Assembly (NCBI GenBank): GCA_964058805.1
Contig: CAXKVV010000013.1
Span: 682,001 to 746,000, forward strand
Source: Schoenoplectus triqueter
Taxonomy: Eukaryota; Streptophyta; Magnoliopsida; Poales; Cyperaceae
Length of the DNA stretch: 64,000 bases
Direction of reading: 5' to 3'
Part shown: piece by piece, positions 36,980-49,395 of the stretch
Layout of the letters: every line of letters begins with the position of its first letter
Numbering within the stretch: position 1 is the stretch's first letter
The notes under the pieces: generated by a model
What the model saw: only the letters and a program-made list of their open reading frames with translations
Told to the model about the DNA's origin: nothing
The model's database searches: none
Translations under genes and position numbers: made by a program

Positions 36980-38405
36980 TCTAGGGGAGTGTTTGACACT
37001 CAATGAAATAGCAAAAAGTTAGAATAGAATAGTTATTCCGACGAATTGATTTGCCAAACGAATTTTAGACTAAGTAGAAGAGTGCGGAATAGTGTTAATC
37101 CGGTATACCAACTTATAGGTGGAATACCAAATTAGCTCTTGTTGGAATAGCGATTATTATTTGATTATGATGTATTATATTACTATATTATGATTATGAT
37201 TCAGATTTAGTATTATTATATTATTATATTATATTTATGATTATAATTTATGATTATATTAATATTATGATTATTAATTATTATTATTACCATCATTATA
37301 TTATTATTATTAAATTGTTATTATCATTATTGTTACCATTAGTATTATTATATTATTTATTATTATTATAAATATAATTTTATTATTATATTATTATATT
37401 ATGAATATAAATATAATTATTTTATTATTATATTATTATGATCAAGATTATTTATTATTATATTATTATATTATGATGATTATGATTATGATTATTATTA
37501 CTTATTATTATTTTATTATGTTGTATTATATTATTATATGTTGATTATAGTGATGATTAATTTATTATTATAATTATAATTATAATTATTTATAATTATT
37601 TTTATGATTATGATTATGATTATATTATTAAAATTATGATTATTTATTATTATATTATTATTATAATTATGATTGTAATTATAATTTTTTATTATTATAT
37701 TATTATATTATGATTATGTTTATATTTTTCTTATATTACTATTATAATATTATTATTTATTATGATTATTTTTATTACTTTATTATTATTTTATTATGTT
37801 GTATCATATTATTATATGTTGATTGTATTTATGATTAATTTATTATTATATTATTATAATTATAATTATTTTTATGATTATGATCATATTTTTATTATTA
37901 TATTATTATGATTATGGTTATATTATTATGATTATCACTATAATTATTATTATCATGATTATGATTATGATTATTATATTATGATTATATTATTAAAATT
38001 ATGATTACTTATTATTATTATTATTATATTATGATAATTATGATTGTAATTGTAAAATTTTATTATTATATTACTATATTATGATTATGTTTATATTTTT
38101 ATTATATTATTATTATAATATTATTATTTATTATGATTATTTTTTATTACTTTATTATCATTATTATCTTACTATTATGATTATTATCTTACTATTATGA
38201 TTATTATTTTACTATTATTATTATTATTATCATCATCATTATTAGTGTCATAATTATTCATTTTTTAACTATTCTGAGTAACAACTGTCAAACGATATTT
38301 TCGCTCTTCTAAATAGTCAAGAATATCATTCTTCTACCACTTTTCCGAAAAAAATATTATTTTATCACTCTTCCAAAGTTATTCTTGATTTGCCCAACGA
38401 ACCCT
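36980..38405. repeat. TTA-microsatellite-rich element, possibly hAT-type MITE
   Basis: The outer parts are unique sequence and the centre (37145-38260) is almost only TTA, TAA and GATTATGATTAT arrays. The left outer part begins AGGGGAGTGTTTGACAC. The right outer part, read inverted, begins GGGTTCGTTGGGCAAATC. GGG..TGTTTGGCA-like ends resemble hAT MITEs. The right outer part (38268-38402) is repeated at 41080-41240, on the other side of the MYB gene. Confidence 0.5.
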
Positions 38406-38502
38406 AGGTATCTATCACAAATGGGGTTCCTTTCATGAGCCATGCATAGATTACAAACAAAGCCATGCGACATCATGAAGTAAATAAGAAGTTACTAGAA
38501 AC

Positions 38503-40147
38503 CTAAAACATATGCGTGGATAAATCCATTAAATCAAGCTGACATCCACTGGTTGGTTCATCAAAAAGCCATTTCTCAAGTTGAGAGAGGGAACCTGGCT
38601 TGACCTTATCAAATTCAGTAAGAGCAGGCTGAGAAATAGATGCATCTGAGTCGAAACAAAGCAGAGGTTCTACCTCTTGATGGTTTAGAAAATACGAATT
38701 AATCAATGCATCGGGGCGTATTACTTCATTTTGGTACTTCTTTTCTTTATTCTTAGAGTTCGCATCAACCCTTGGAGCAGAATTCATGAAGCCTTGTAGG
38801 AGCTTGGATATGTTCTCAGCGCTGGATGCATAAAGAGCTGTGTTGCTAACAGTAGTGCAGAAATTAGGGTTTACTGTACTTTTAATTTGACTTGTTTCTT
38901 CCATGGAGCATTTTGAAGTGGCCTTGGGAGCATGACACGTGGAGCTAGGATCAGAGGCGGTCATATGGCTTCCACTGCTACTGGAAGCTGCCAGAGCTTG
39001 TTGTTTGTTTAGTTTCTTCTTCAAGTGAGTGTTCCAGTAGTTCTTTATATCGTTATCGGTCCTTTGTGGGAGGTAAGAGGCTATCGCTGCCCATCTGTAA
39101 TGCACACAAAATACAAACATATAATTAAATGTAAACGTTGTGTTAAAAAACTTAATTTCTTGTTTGTATATATGCATATACTAAACACTCAACAAGTATT
39201 TTTAGTGCAGTAATTAATTTAAGACAATTAAACCTGATTTTAGTTTGCAATAAGTTCTCATCACATTCTTAAATTGCACAATGCAAGTGTAAATTATGTC
39301 ATACACTAATTCATGACTTAATTTAAGTTCAAGGTTTCTAATAGGTTGTATTGCAATATTAAGGTGTCTATTGTTTCTAAGAAAAATGGTCGGACAATCA
39401 GTATATAGTGGCTCCTACACTCATTGTTTCTTGATTAGAAAAGTGATACCTATACTGTACCTAACGTAGAAAATTAATTAATGTAAATAAAGTATAAATT
39501 TTCTCAACTAAAACATTTTATATTATATTAAAATGCTTCAAATGATTAACAAATATATGAAAGAAGACACAAGTAGTACCTGTTACCTAGCAAAGATTGC
39601 AGGTGAATAATGATCCCTTCTTCATGTGGCGTAAAATTCCCTCGTTTGATTCCTGGCCTAAGGTAATTAGTCCATCTCAGTCTACAACTCTTACTACACC
39701 TCATCAATCCTACAATGAAGTACTGATCAGAATGGAGCACATACTGATTTATATAGGCTAATTAAGCGGCACGGTGGGTCGTTTTTTTTTTTTATAAATT
39801 CACTGCCAATTTAAATTCTGAGTTACTAAATCCCCCTCCAAGAGAACAGGGAAAAAAAGGAAAACATTCAAGCATTCCATGGGAAAAGCAGAGAGGAATA
39901 AGAAAACTATAATGATATTTATTGTAGCAATGTAAATCGATAGGTGTACAAGAACTTCTCGCGAGCATGGATGTGCGTACTTAGATATGAGGATAGGGAA
40001 ACTTGTATACAAACCAGTGCTAGTAGGCACAGATCTCCAATTTCCTGGGCCATGCTCCTGGATGTGTGATACCAAAATGATGTCTTCCTCTGGAGTCCAA
40101 GGCCCCTTCTTTATCCCTACCTTGTCACAACACGGAGGCCTCCCCAT
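38503..40147 (-). CDS. R2R3-MYB transcription factor, MYB60/MYB30/MYB96-like
   Basis: Three exons with canonical GT-AG borders: 40147-40015 (133 bp), 39709-39580 (130 bp) and 39094-38503 (592 bp). They give 284 residues, and the first two lengths are the standard ones for plant R2R3-MYB genes. R2 has Trp at 17, 37 and 57. R3 has Phe 70 and Trp 89 and 108, as usual. The start MGRPPCCDK is the family start. The C-terminal blocks [12 protein letters not shown] and [11 protein letters not shown] point to the subgroup that includes Arabidopsis MYB60, MYB30, MYB94 and MYB96, regulators of stomata, cuticular wax and stress responses. The subgroup's QWERRLQTDI-type motif after R3 is missing; a serine-rich linker is there instead. 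The frame is otherwise intact. It acts in the nucleus as a DNA-binding regulator; targets cannot be read here. Confidence 0.93.
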
Positions 40148-40329
40148 GGATTCAACCTGATCAGCTAGCTAGCTAGCTGTGACCTTAATTAGTACACTCT
40201 TCCTCGCTCTCTCTCTCTTGTAGTTAACTAACTAGGTCTTCTTAATGTTTGATTAGATATCTCTATATCTTGGTTTCTTAATTTGTCTTTTCTTTTCTTA
40301 TTTGAAGTCTCATGAGCAAGTGACAAGGC

Positions 40330-40342
40330 ATATATATAGGAT
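40330..40342 (-). promoter_or_regulatory. Putative TATA box of the MYB gene
   Basis: CCTATATATATGCC on the minus strand lies about 185 bp upstream of the ATG at 40147. The segment between them contains CT-rich runs and a CTAGCTAGCTAG stretch typical of a plant 5' UTR. Confidence 0.5.
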
Positions 40343-40769
40343 CACATCAATGCCAGTGGGCTTTCACTTTTCCTTTTCTGTCATGCATCATCTACCTCTC
40401 TGACCCTTTTGCACTTCCTTTTACCTTACAGTTCCTTTCACAAAGTCATCTGTCAGAATTATGAAAGAAATCATCATATCCAAAAGTCAGCTGTCTTTTA
40501 TGTTATTTTAATTTGTCTTTAAAAGGAATATTACATTTGTTGCACTTCAATCAATTTTGTAAGGTAATTAATTATTTGTATCTTTTGGTCATTTTGTAAA
40601 TATACTCTGGTTTCTCCACAAAGATTGCATAGACAGTGTACTGTTCTGATTTTTCACACAATATATTGTCAAATAAGAGAAATTTTAGGAACTTTTCTGA
40701 ATAATATGCAAATTACCCAACTCACGTTTCTCAAGGACAGCGCACTTAAAGTGCAAATCAACAAAGAAA

Positions 40770-41014
40770 GGATTACTTATTATTATTATATTATTATAAT
40801 TATAATTGTAATTATAATTTATTATTATTAAAATTATGATTACTTATTATTATTATATTATTATAATTATAATTGTAATTATAATTTATTATTATTATAT
40901 TACTATATTATGATTATATTTTTATTTTTTTTATATTACTATTATAATATTATTATTTATTATGATTATTTTTTATTACTTTATTATAATTATTACTTAC
41001 TATTATGATTATTA

Positions 41015-41053
<39 letters not shown>

Positions 41054-41243
41054 CATTATTATTAGTACCATAATTATTCATATTTTAACTATTCTGAGTA
41101 ACAATTGTCAAACAATATTTTCGCTCTTCCGAATAGTTAAGAATACCACTCTTCTACCACTCTTTCAAAAAAAATATTATTCTATCACTCTTTCAAAATT
41201 ACTACTATTTCAAAGTTATTCCTTGATTTGCCATACGGACCCA
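40770..41243. repeat. Second, shortened TTA-rich element copy
   Basis: A TTA/TAA array (40770-41060) is followed by a unique end (41080-41240) nearly identical to 38268-38402: AACTATTCTGAGTAACAA, TTCGCTCTTC and CTTCTACCACT are shared in order. The left outer part of the larger element is absent. Confidence 0.7.
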
Positions 41244-42449
41244 AAGAGACTAAGAGAGCATGAGTGAGGGAGTAAAAGAGAGGGAGAGCAGTGACGAAAT
41301 TTGTTCTAAAAATAAGGAGATGATAATTTTTGTATATATCTTAGATACTATCTTAAATTTTGAGATTGAATTAAAATAATTATCATAATTTCACTATAGA
41401 TATCATAAATTTTTAACATGTACGTTAATTTTCAATTATTTTTAGGGAAAATTGGGGTCCCTGATTCTCATTAAGTTCATCTCTGAAAGAGAAAAAGGAG
41501 TAGGAAAAAGAAAGAGAGGAAACAAAAGAGAAGAAATATAGAAAAAGAGCCGAGGAAATGAAAAAGGGTCAAGAATCAAACTCAAATTTTTAGTATTATT
41601 TTGACATTGATGATTATATCACCAAAATATTTTCCTACTTTTTCATACTTTACTGTCAATATGTCTCATCACATCACAAAATGATAAATATAGTCACAAA
41701 AAGCTAACAATTAAAATAAAACAGTGAGCACATTTTTTTTAGAGAAAGCAGATTTAATATCTGTTAGTTTCTATTGCTTTTCAAAAACTTCATACAAAAA
41801 GGCACAATATTAAAAACGCATCAGTATTTACCTAGCTATTACATGCAACCACATCATAACAGAACGTATTAAAAGACAATAAACCCCCCATAAGCCAACT
41901 TAATTGGTCCTAAAATCCTGCACAAAAGATGAAATAACTAAAAACTAGAAATCTGGCTGTACCACGTCCTCTTAGATGTCTTCCAAATCAATTAAGATTT
42001 CCTCTAATTGGTACAACATCCCCAACGAACTAGCCAAACATGTATGAGTTGAAATAAACTTTTAAAATAAAATGATTGAAATGATGGTACCAAAGTCCCT
42101 TGAAAAATTACCATATTTCTAAGTTTTCAATTCTTCCAGCAAAATATACAAATCAAGGACTGTGTATACACTTTATTATCATCCGATAAACCCATGGTAG
42201 ATTATCAGAGATCAGAAAAAGTCACTAGTAAAATAAAAAAACCCCTAAGTATTGTATCGATTAAACTTAGACCAAAACATAAAACTAATATCACAAGAGA
42301 AATAAATCATCAACAAATTCAGTAGCAAAACAAAAATAGCAAGATAGAGAACCAGTCCATCTAGGATGCACTAACACATCTTTAGTTAATATCTTATTAC
42401 GTAGTTCCAGTCAAATAAAAAATCGTAATCTTAAGTGATATTTTTAATT
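41244..42449. other. No gene recognised
   Basis: AT-rich DNA with no ORF or domain that I recognise. The right part may be the 3' end of the minus-strand LINE that begins near 44450, since it lies downstream of its coding remains. Confidence 0.4.
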
Positions 42450-44450
42450 TTCAAACTGAGCAGGCTAAATTTTTTTTAATCCCGTGAAGATTGATAAACA
42501 TATAGTATTGAAAAAAAATACCAGTAGAATCTAAAGACCAAATAATAGTATAAGATTGAGAAAAATCACAAGGATACTGAAACAAGAGAGTAATAACAAT
42601 TTTTTTTTGCCTTAATAACAGATGTGCACCTTCAAATAAAGGTATTTTAATGTTCCCATTATTCCAAACCTCTGCCATCGTAATAGAACAAGAAAAGTTA
42701 GCTTTTGATATAAATTTGAAAACTGAACAGCTAGAGAAATGTTTCGATACCAAATGTCATGCCAAAAATAATGTATTTCTATCATCCAACAACCACTTTT
42801 TGCATACCCAAGTGCATAAAAGAAAAAAAAATTATAAATATTTTTTTTTTCAAAAAAAGAAAACATTGCTCGTAGTACGCCCATTATACTTAACAAAAAT
42901 TAAAGATTTCCATAAACCCTAATGCCTATGATAATAATAATTTCAGATCCACTTATATAATAAAGATATATTTGTTTGATCCAAATCCAAAACACCCAAA
43001 CACTCATGTTTCTTATGTAAACAGACAACCCACAAGCGATTAAAGAGTACCTCTTAGAATGTTCAAAATCAACCCCAGCTCAAAGAAAATGACGTATTGA
43101 AGAGTCAATATTATGTAAAAACCAAACAAGGAATACTATAAATGAATAAATAATATAGAGGCCGCAAAGCAGAATGAACAAAATTAAGCATAATTATTCT
43201 ACCCCCATTGATAAAAAAAAAAATTCTTCCAAGAGTCCCACGTAGACTATAATATATGAATCAAATCCAACCAAGCCTCTTCATTAGAATTTTTTCAATG
43301 CACTCAAACCCCCAAGCATAGTAACAAATTCTGAATTCAAAAATTATTCACTGAGGTCAAAAATTCATAATTCAAGTATAATACATGTATAATTCGAGAA
43401 TAGTTCATTTAATATAATATAAATCAAAATATATATTAAAATTTAAAAATATATTAAAAAATTGAAATTCTAGTTAAAATAATATATAATGCATTTTGTT
43501 CACAAATAATTCACGAATAAAATAATTTTTGATGAAAAAATATATTATATAATAAACTGATGAATATTCGTGAAACATCTGGCTATGGATAAAAAAATAA
43601 ATTATTCACGAATAAAACGTGAGTCATGTGACTATGCCCCCAAGTATTTTATCGATAAAGAACCAAGTTTATAATTGACAATTTGACAATAAAATCGAGC
43701 TTAATTTGAGGAAATATTAACCGATATTAATTATATTTTCAAAAAGTGAATTTTCAAACCAAAGAGCCCTTGAAAAGTAATAAATATTCATTTAAGTTTT
43801 TCAAGCATCAATTGATCAGCGAGTAAAAAGATAAGTGTATCATTAGCATATTGTAAATTTAAAACTAAATAACCTGAAGCTTCTAATATGTCTAGCTAGC
43901 ATTGCATTAGTAACTTGTGTAATCTTCTACAGCAAGAATAAACAAATAAGGAGATAATGGATCCCTTGATGTACACCTCATCGATACTCAAAGTAATCAT
44001 TGGGAATACCATTAATAATAATATTAACTCTACCTCCCCATAATAATTTGGAAATCCAACCAACCCATTTATCAGAAAGCCCCCTCTGTCGAAGGTGAGA
44101 AAGAATATATGACCAATTAAAAAAATCAAAAGATTTTTGAAAGTCAAACTTTATCAAAACCCTTGGTTCCTTATATAGAAGAATGAACAACATGTAAAAC
44201 CACATGCGCAATCACAACACCCTACAAAATAAAATGACCTTTAAGAATTTTTTTTGAGTAAAACCAATAATCTAACTGAAAACAGGATGTAAATGATGGA
44301 CCTCGAAGAGACATTCTTCCTAATGGTAGCTGTAAATATGAAACTCAATCCGACAAAGAGCTTCTTCAGTTTATCAGGGGGAAAGTTTTTGGGATTCAAA
44401 GTATCTGAAAGGAGCATAGAGATGCAAAAAATTGGAGCGTTTTGAGCTTC
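42450..44450 (-). mobile_element. L1-type LINE fragment (reverse transcriptase to zf-RVT)
   Basis: On the minus strand the 44211-43978 frame reads VLIKFDFQKSFDFFNWSYIL, then RQRGLSDKWVGWI and NGIPNDYFEYR, the L1 reverse-transcriptase core. Further on, NLQYANDTLIFL (43862-43823) is the active-site box with Asn for the first catalytic Asp. Then come KHECLGVLDLDQTN and LLYKW (about 43050-42950) and the terminal FWHDIWYRNISLAVQF (42790-42730), typical of the zf-RVT region. Stops and frameshifts are frequent and the 5' endonuclease half is absent. It is an old 5'-truncated insertion. Confidence 0.82.
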
Positions 44451-44703
44451 TTAAGTCACCGTTTTTAAATTTTTTAAATGATGTTCAAGTATTGAATATA
44501 TTATTATTATTTTTAGAGCTGATTTTTAAAAATTAAAAATGATGACTTAAAAAGCTCAAAACGCTCCAAATTTTTGCATCCCATGAGATTTTCATATAAA
44601 GAATTTAATGAGAATGATAAATTAAAATTTTGAGATGATTTAATATATTTTTGAGTTAAGCTCACGGAAGGCCTCCGTGAGCTTAAACTCACGCTATCTC
44701 CAC

Positions 44704-44705
<2 letters not shown>
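44410..44705. repeat. Foldback/MITE copy 1, left arm mostly lost
   Basis: An inner palindrome pairs GATGCAAAAAATTGGAGCGT (44422 on) with ACGCTCC..TTTTTGCATC (to about 44580). An outer right arm follows, containing GCTCACGGAAGGCCTCCGTGAGC. It is the same family as 44738-45146. The outer left arm is missing. Confidence 0.65.
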
Positions 44706-44737
<32 letters not shown>

Positions 44738-44738
<1 letters not shown>

Positions 44739-45146
44739 TAAATCTATTGTGAGTTTAAGCTTACGAAAGACCTCCGTGAGCTTAGCTCAAAAAATATATC
44801 AAATGATCTCCAAATTTTGATTTTTTTTAATCTCATTAAATTCTTCATATTGAAATATTATGGGGTACAAAATTATGAAATATTTCGAGTTTTCTAATTC
44901 GCTCTTTTTAATTTTTTTAAATAATATACAAATATTAAATATTTTATTATTATTTTTGGAGCTGATTTTAAAAAATTGAAAAGAGCGACTTAAAAAACTC
45001 AAAACATTCCAAATTTTTATACCCACAAGATTTCAATATGAAGAATTTAATGAGATTGAAAAATTAAAATTTGGAGATCATTTGATATATTTTTTGAGCT
45101 AAGCTCACGGAGGTCTTTCGTGAGCTTAAGCTCACCGTAGATTTAC
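44738..45146. repeat. Foldback/MITE copy 2, 409-bp near-complete palindrome
   Basis: The arms run from GTAAATCTA at 44738 to TAGATTTAC at 45146 and are complementary over almost their whole length. Each carries a GCTTACGAAAGACCTCCGTGAGC-type inner hairpin. A (TA)n(GA)n microsatellite (44704-44737) separates the two foldback copies. There is no coding capacity. Confidence 0.85.
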
Positions 45147-45433
45147 TTTATATATGTATATTATTAATTATGTGCAGGGGACACCCGAAAAGAACCGAAA
45201 GATGGCCAAAAAAATAAAAAGCCCAAGGATAAGATGGCGCCAAGCGCGGGGTCCGAGATTGGGCCACAATCGCTGATTCCTGATGAAATCATGGCCAGAA
45301 AGGCGAGTTATTATCATACCCTACCATATGTTCTGATGTTCCAATCGTCAGGTGATTTGTCAAACTAATTGGGTCGTTGATAATCATTTCTATTCTCTAC
45401 AATTTATTTAACAAGTGATTATTGTTTCCTAGG

Positions 45434-46596
45434 TGAAACTCAGTTCACGCTAACTTTCCCCATTAATTTGTTCAATGTGTATGACAAGAGCACACAACCT
45501 TACCAAATATTATTAACCATGAATGAAATCATGGAAGTCTTCACAAATGATTGAGTCTCCACACAGACCATGCAGATTTGGTGTTGGTGAGTAATTTTAA
45601 AACAACTATCTCGAATCAAATTGATAATAATTTATTATATATGTGATAACAATTGATATATGTATATGTATGTAGGTATTGCAAGAATTTGATGGATTCC
45701 ATTACCTGTAGGAGATTTAAGATTATGGATCTTGTCTTGTGCATACCTAAACTAATGAAGCTGGATCATGATAAAACAACGACGAGATACGTGTTACGAG
45801 TTGCAAAGTTTACGAAGGACGATGAATACATCTTTTTGCCGTATATACAGGAGTAAGAATTACTCGATCTTATTCTAAAATCCTAGTTAATTATCCTTTA
45901 TATATATTTTATATCTAATTAACAAGTCTTTAATTGTAGCAAACATTGGATTCTTCTTGTTGTGCATTATCATAGCTGCATATTGTATTATGCGAATTCA
46001 ATGAACCTCATAGTAAATCCTTCGGAGTTGATGCTCAAGTTTGCTTGAAATGCGTAAGTATTCTTATACTTGTTCAATTTTCAAATATTTGTACAAATCT
46101 TAAAAATTTTCTTGTAGGGGGTGCAAGCGTTATTGGCAACTGTGCAACTCAAGTAAACTTGTGGGAGTAAATGATCAATTGGTTTTTCGACAGATTTCGG
46201 TATGGTTACATATTATATAATTAGCGTTACGATTAATTATAATTAATAATTTCCTTGTATATGCATGCTTAATTATGTGTATTAACCTATTATTGTTATA
46301 TTTATAATTATTATTAGTGCCTTACACAACCTAGCAGCAATGAGTGTGGATATTATGTCATGCGGAACATGATTGAAATCATCAGAAATTATTCATTAAA
46401 TGGTTTTCCTAAGGTGAGTAGAAATAAAATGTATATTTACATATATACTAATTATTTTTTTCATCAATATATATTTACATATATACTAATTATTTTTTTC
46501 TTTTTTCAGAGCATCAAAACCTATAATCCTTTAACATCGACCGAGTACGAGGAAGTAAAAAAACTTTGGGTTGAGTTTGTGATTTTTTTCTTTTGA
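45434..46596 (+). pseudogene. Ulp1-like (C48) cysteine protease gene of the CACTA element
   Basis: Exons can be traced at about 45434-45589, 45676-45853, 45939-46045, 46118-46200, 46318-46412 and 46510-46596 from frame and splice signals. The catalytic His is in NKHWILLVVHYHS (about 45945) and the Cys in SSNECGYYVMRNM (about 46345). The residue that should be Asp in the following strand is Asn (LYYANSMN). The C-terminal block STEYEEVKKLW is usual for these proteins. A stop interrupts the first exon near 45552. Such proteases are SUMO-protease relatives carried by plant CACTA and MULE elements; their role in transposition is unclear. Confidence 0.75.
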
Positions 46597-46799
46597 CATT
46601 TTTTATCAAGTTTTAATATTTTGTAAATATTTATTATATTTTTTGTATTATATGTGTATGTTAGATAAATTAGTTAATTAGATGTAGTTAATTTGTAATT
46701 AAATATAGTTATAATTATTTTTAAGAAAACGCATGTGATGAAAATATTATATATGGCTAGCATATATGGCCTAGTCACAGAAATAAAAAGAACAATTAA

Positions 46800-47080
46800 A
46801 AACAATTACAGCATTTTTTTATGAAGAAACCACTGCAAAAGAATTAAAAAAAATATTTACAGCGGTTGTTATGAAAAAACCACTGCCAAAATAATTTTAC
46901 AGTGGTTTTTAAGGTAAAAAAACCACTGTAAAAGGTGATGTCAGCGGTTGTTATATAAGAACCGCTATAAACAATTTGCAGCGATTTTCAACAAAATCGC
47001 TGTTAAACTTTGCAACGCTCTTAATAACAGCGGTTGTACAACCGCTGCTAACTGAGAAAAATAACCGCTGTAAAAGCCTA
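46800..47080. repeat. CACTA subterminal repeats
   Basis: About a dozen copies of CAGCGGTT/CAGTGGTTTT and inverse AACCGCTG/AAACCACTG occur in short alternation. In En/Spm elements such motifs bind the TNPA protein. Confidence 0.7.
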
Positions 47081-47094
47081 TTTGTGGTGTAGTG

Positions 47095-48384
47095 GACTCT
47101 CAATTGACATTAAATCGGATCTTGAGAAATTATGAGGCTAAAGATTTGAGAATTAAAAAGTATCTGGAGGAGTTGCAAAGGATGCACACTAAGTTCGATG
47201 AAGTCAAAATACTCCACATATCGAGAATGCAAAACTAAAAGGTGGATGCTTTATCCAAATTAGCTGCTGGGGGAGACTTAGATAAAGACCAACTTGTGGT
47301 CATGCTAGAAGTCCCGAAATCGAGCATGGATGTAGAATATATAGAGTAATACCAAATAGTGAATAGGGATGAATGATATACTCCGATATGAGATTTCATC
47401 GCTCGAAGGTACTTGCATCGAGACCCTACAGTTGCCAAGATTATTTGACGGCAAGCGGCAAGGTACGTAGAAATTAATTATATTTTATTTCACATGGGAT
47501 TTACAACCTCATGGTAAAAATATTTGTTAGCACAATAAGTGAAAGCGACCCTTTGAGAAGTTCATGAGGGAATTTATAGGAGCCACCAAGGAGCCAAAAC
47601 TTTAGTGCATCGTAGGATATTTTGGCCCATGTTGCTAAAGGATGTCAAAAATATGGTTAAAAGATGTGCCAGTTCTACAGAAAATAGTCTCATATTTCTG
47701 GGGTCCCGATGAAGAGTATCTCCAGCCCATGGTTCGAGGTGTGACCCTTAGCAGCCATCATCATGATATAAATTATTGATTTCCTAAAGAGGCAAATCAT
47801 ATGTCATTTTAGAATACTGTCAGTAATAGTGTCCGACAATGGGTTACAAATTTGCTCCTGAGAGTTCAATAGTGGGGCACAAATAAGGAGATAAAGAATC
47901 AATATACATCGGTCGCACATCCTCAAAGCAATGGACAGGTAGAAGTCACCAATCGCATAATTATAGATGGTCTGAGAAAGAAGCTAGAAGATGGTAAAGA
48001 CAACTAGCCGGATTTTCTGGATGAAGTATTATAGGCATTTAGATCTACCCGAGGAGTTGAACAAATATTTTTCCATACGAGTTAGCATTCAGCATGAAAG
48101 CATCACTCTGGTCGAGTCCCTACTCCTGTCACCTTGGGTAATGCATTACGATGCAATTGGTGAAGTAGACAAATATCTGGCCATGGAACTAATACAGGAA
48201 AAGAGAAACGAATCCCATAGAAGAATTATGGAATAACAACGAAAGATGAGACTCGCACTTGATAAGAGGGTATCCCCAACACACTTTTAGTTAGGAGATC
48301 TCATACTTCGGCGGGTAAAAGCTACAAGGAAAAATGTGGACAAGCTAGGTCCGAACTGGGAATGACCTTTTCGGGTCGTATGAT
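47095..48384 (+). pseudogene. Ty3/gypsy RNase H-integrase fragment
   Basis: The translated remains read YEAKDLRIKKYLEELQ, then KVDALSKLAAGGDLDKDQ (end of RNase H). The integrase zinc finger follows (EVHEGIYRSHQGAKTL, one Cys of the CxxC lost), then VSDNGLQ, HPQSNGQVEVTNR (catalytic Glu kept) and, at the end, KNVDKLGPNWE. These blocks fit the Tat/Ogre/Retand branch of gypsy. At least ten stops or shifts are present. The CACTA terminus cuts the left side directly. Confidence 0.8.
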
Positions 48385-49395
48385 GTTAAATATGTCTATC
48401 ATATGATGTATATTTTAAAATGCATTATAAGATTTAAAACATCATATGTGAATTCTTCATACTCATATTCGAAGTGGCGTCCGATGTGTTGGCTATCAAA
48501 TAAATAAATATAATACAATAAATAATGATAATAGAAATTAAAACTTAATTAAATTCATAATAACTGACAGTCGAATGACTAAAAAAATATAAAGATTATA
48601 TCAAAACAATAATAACTGAACTAATATATTGATAGATCAAACAAAAATATCAATGAGAACATTCATTGATTTACAGAATTTGTTCCTCTCTAGATTCATA
48701 ATGAAAGTTGTATCCAATTATTATAAAATTATACTTAACGAACCATATAGACAATCGCAAGTATCTTTATTTCATGTATAAAAATATTTGATGCCTTTTT
48801 TACAAGTATGAAAATTGGTACTAGTATGAGCCTAATGAGCATTCAGGATATAAAATTTACTCATGACTCATACACAATAAACATCAATCAAAATAATCAA
48901 CTATATTTTCATAAGAATCAGCTTCATGCCTAAATTAATTGTTTCTATGTGCATTTAGCTTGAAAAAAATTCATATCCCAAAAATTTATGAATCGTACTT
49001 ATGAATAATACACATAAATACAAGCATTTTTGTTATATGAAGATGTGTACATGTATGAGCATGATAAATATTCATAATATAATTAATGCATCACTCGATA
49101 AGAGAGGCTACATGAGAGCTCAAGAGTGAGATGTGGGAGAGCTATCCCGAGTTTTTTACGGCCTAAGATTTCATTTCGAGGACGAAACAAAAATTTTAAG
49201 GGGGAAAAATATTAAATCATAAAATTTAATAAGTAATAATAATTAAGATAAGTAATTTAATATAACTTAGCTCTAGTTTTAACGAATAACATAATACATT
49301 TAATTATGGAGAGCAAATGGATAAATCAATAAATGAATAAAAATGAAATTTTGATCAATAAATAAAGCTAGTACTAATAATCAAAATATCATAAA
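48385..49395. other. AT-rich, unassigned; purine tract at 49197-49206
   Basis: No ORF. Near 49175-49206 the sequence TTTCGAGGACGAAAC followed by TTTTAAGGGGGAAAA resembles the end of a gypsy polyprotein and its polypurine tract. No LTR can be defined after it. Confidence 0.35.

Larger units (their letters stand above)
45170..47094 (+). mobile_element. CACTA (En/Spm-type) element, 3' part
   Basis: The right terminus is GCCTATTTGTGGTGTAGTG, the inverse of CACTACACCACAAATAGGC, at 47076-47094. About 230 bp of subterminal repeats (CAGCGGTT and AACCGCTG in both directions) precede it. A Ulp1-like protease gene lies upstream, as in many plant CACTA elements. No matching CACTAC terminus or TNPD transposase is found to the left, so the 5' part is lost. 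Confidence 0.82.

Noticed and set aside
40625..41267. ORFs of poly-Ile/Tyr
   Set aside because: Translation of TTA microsatellites.
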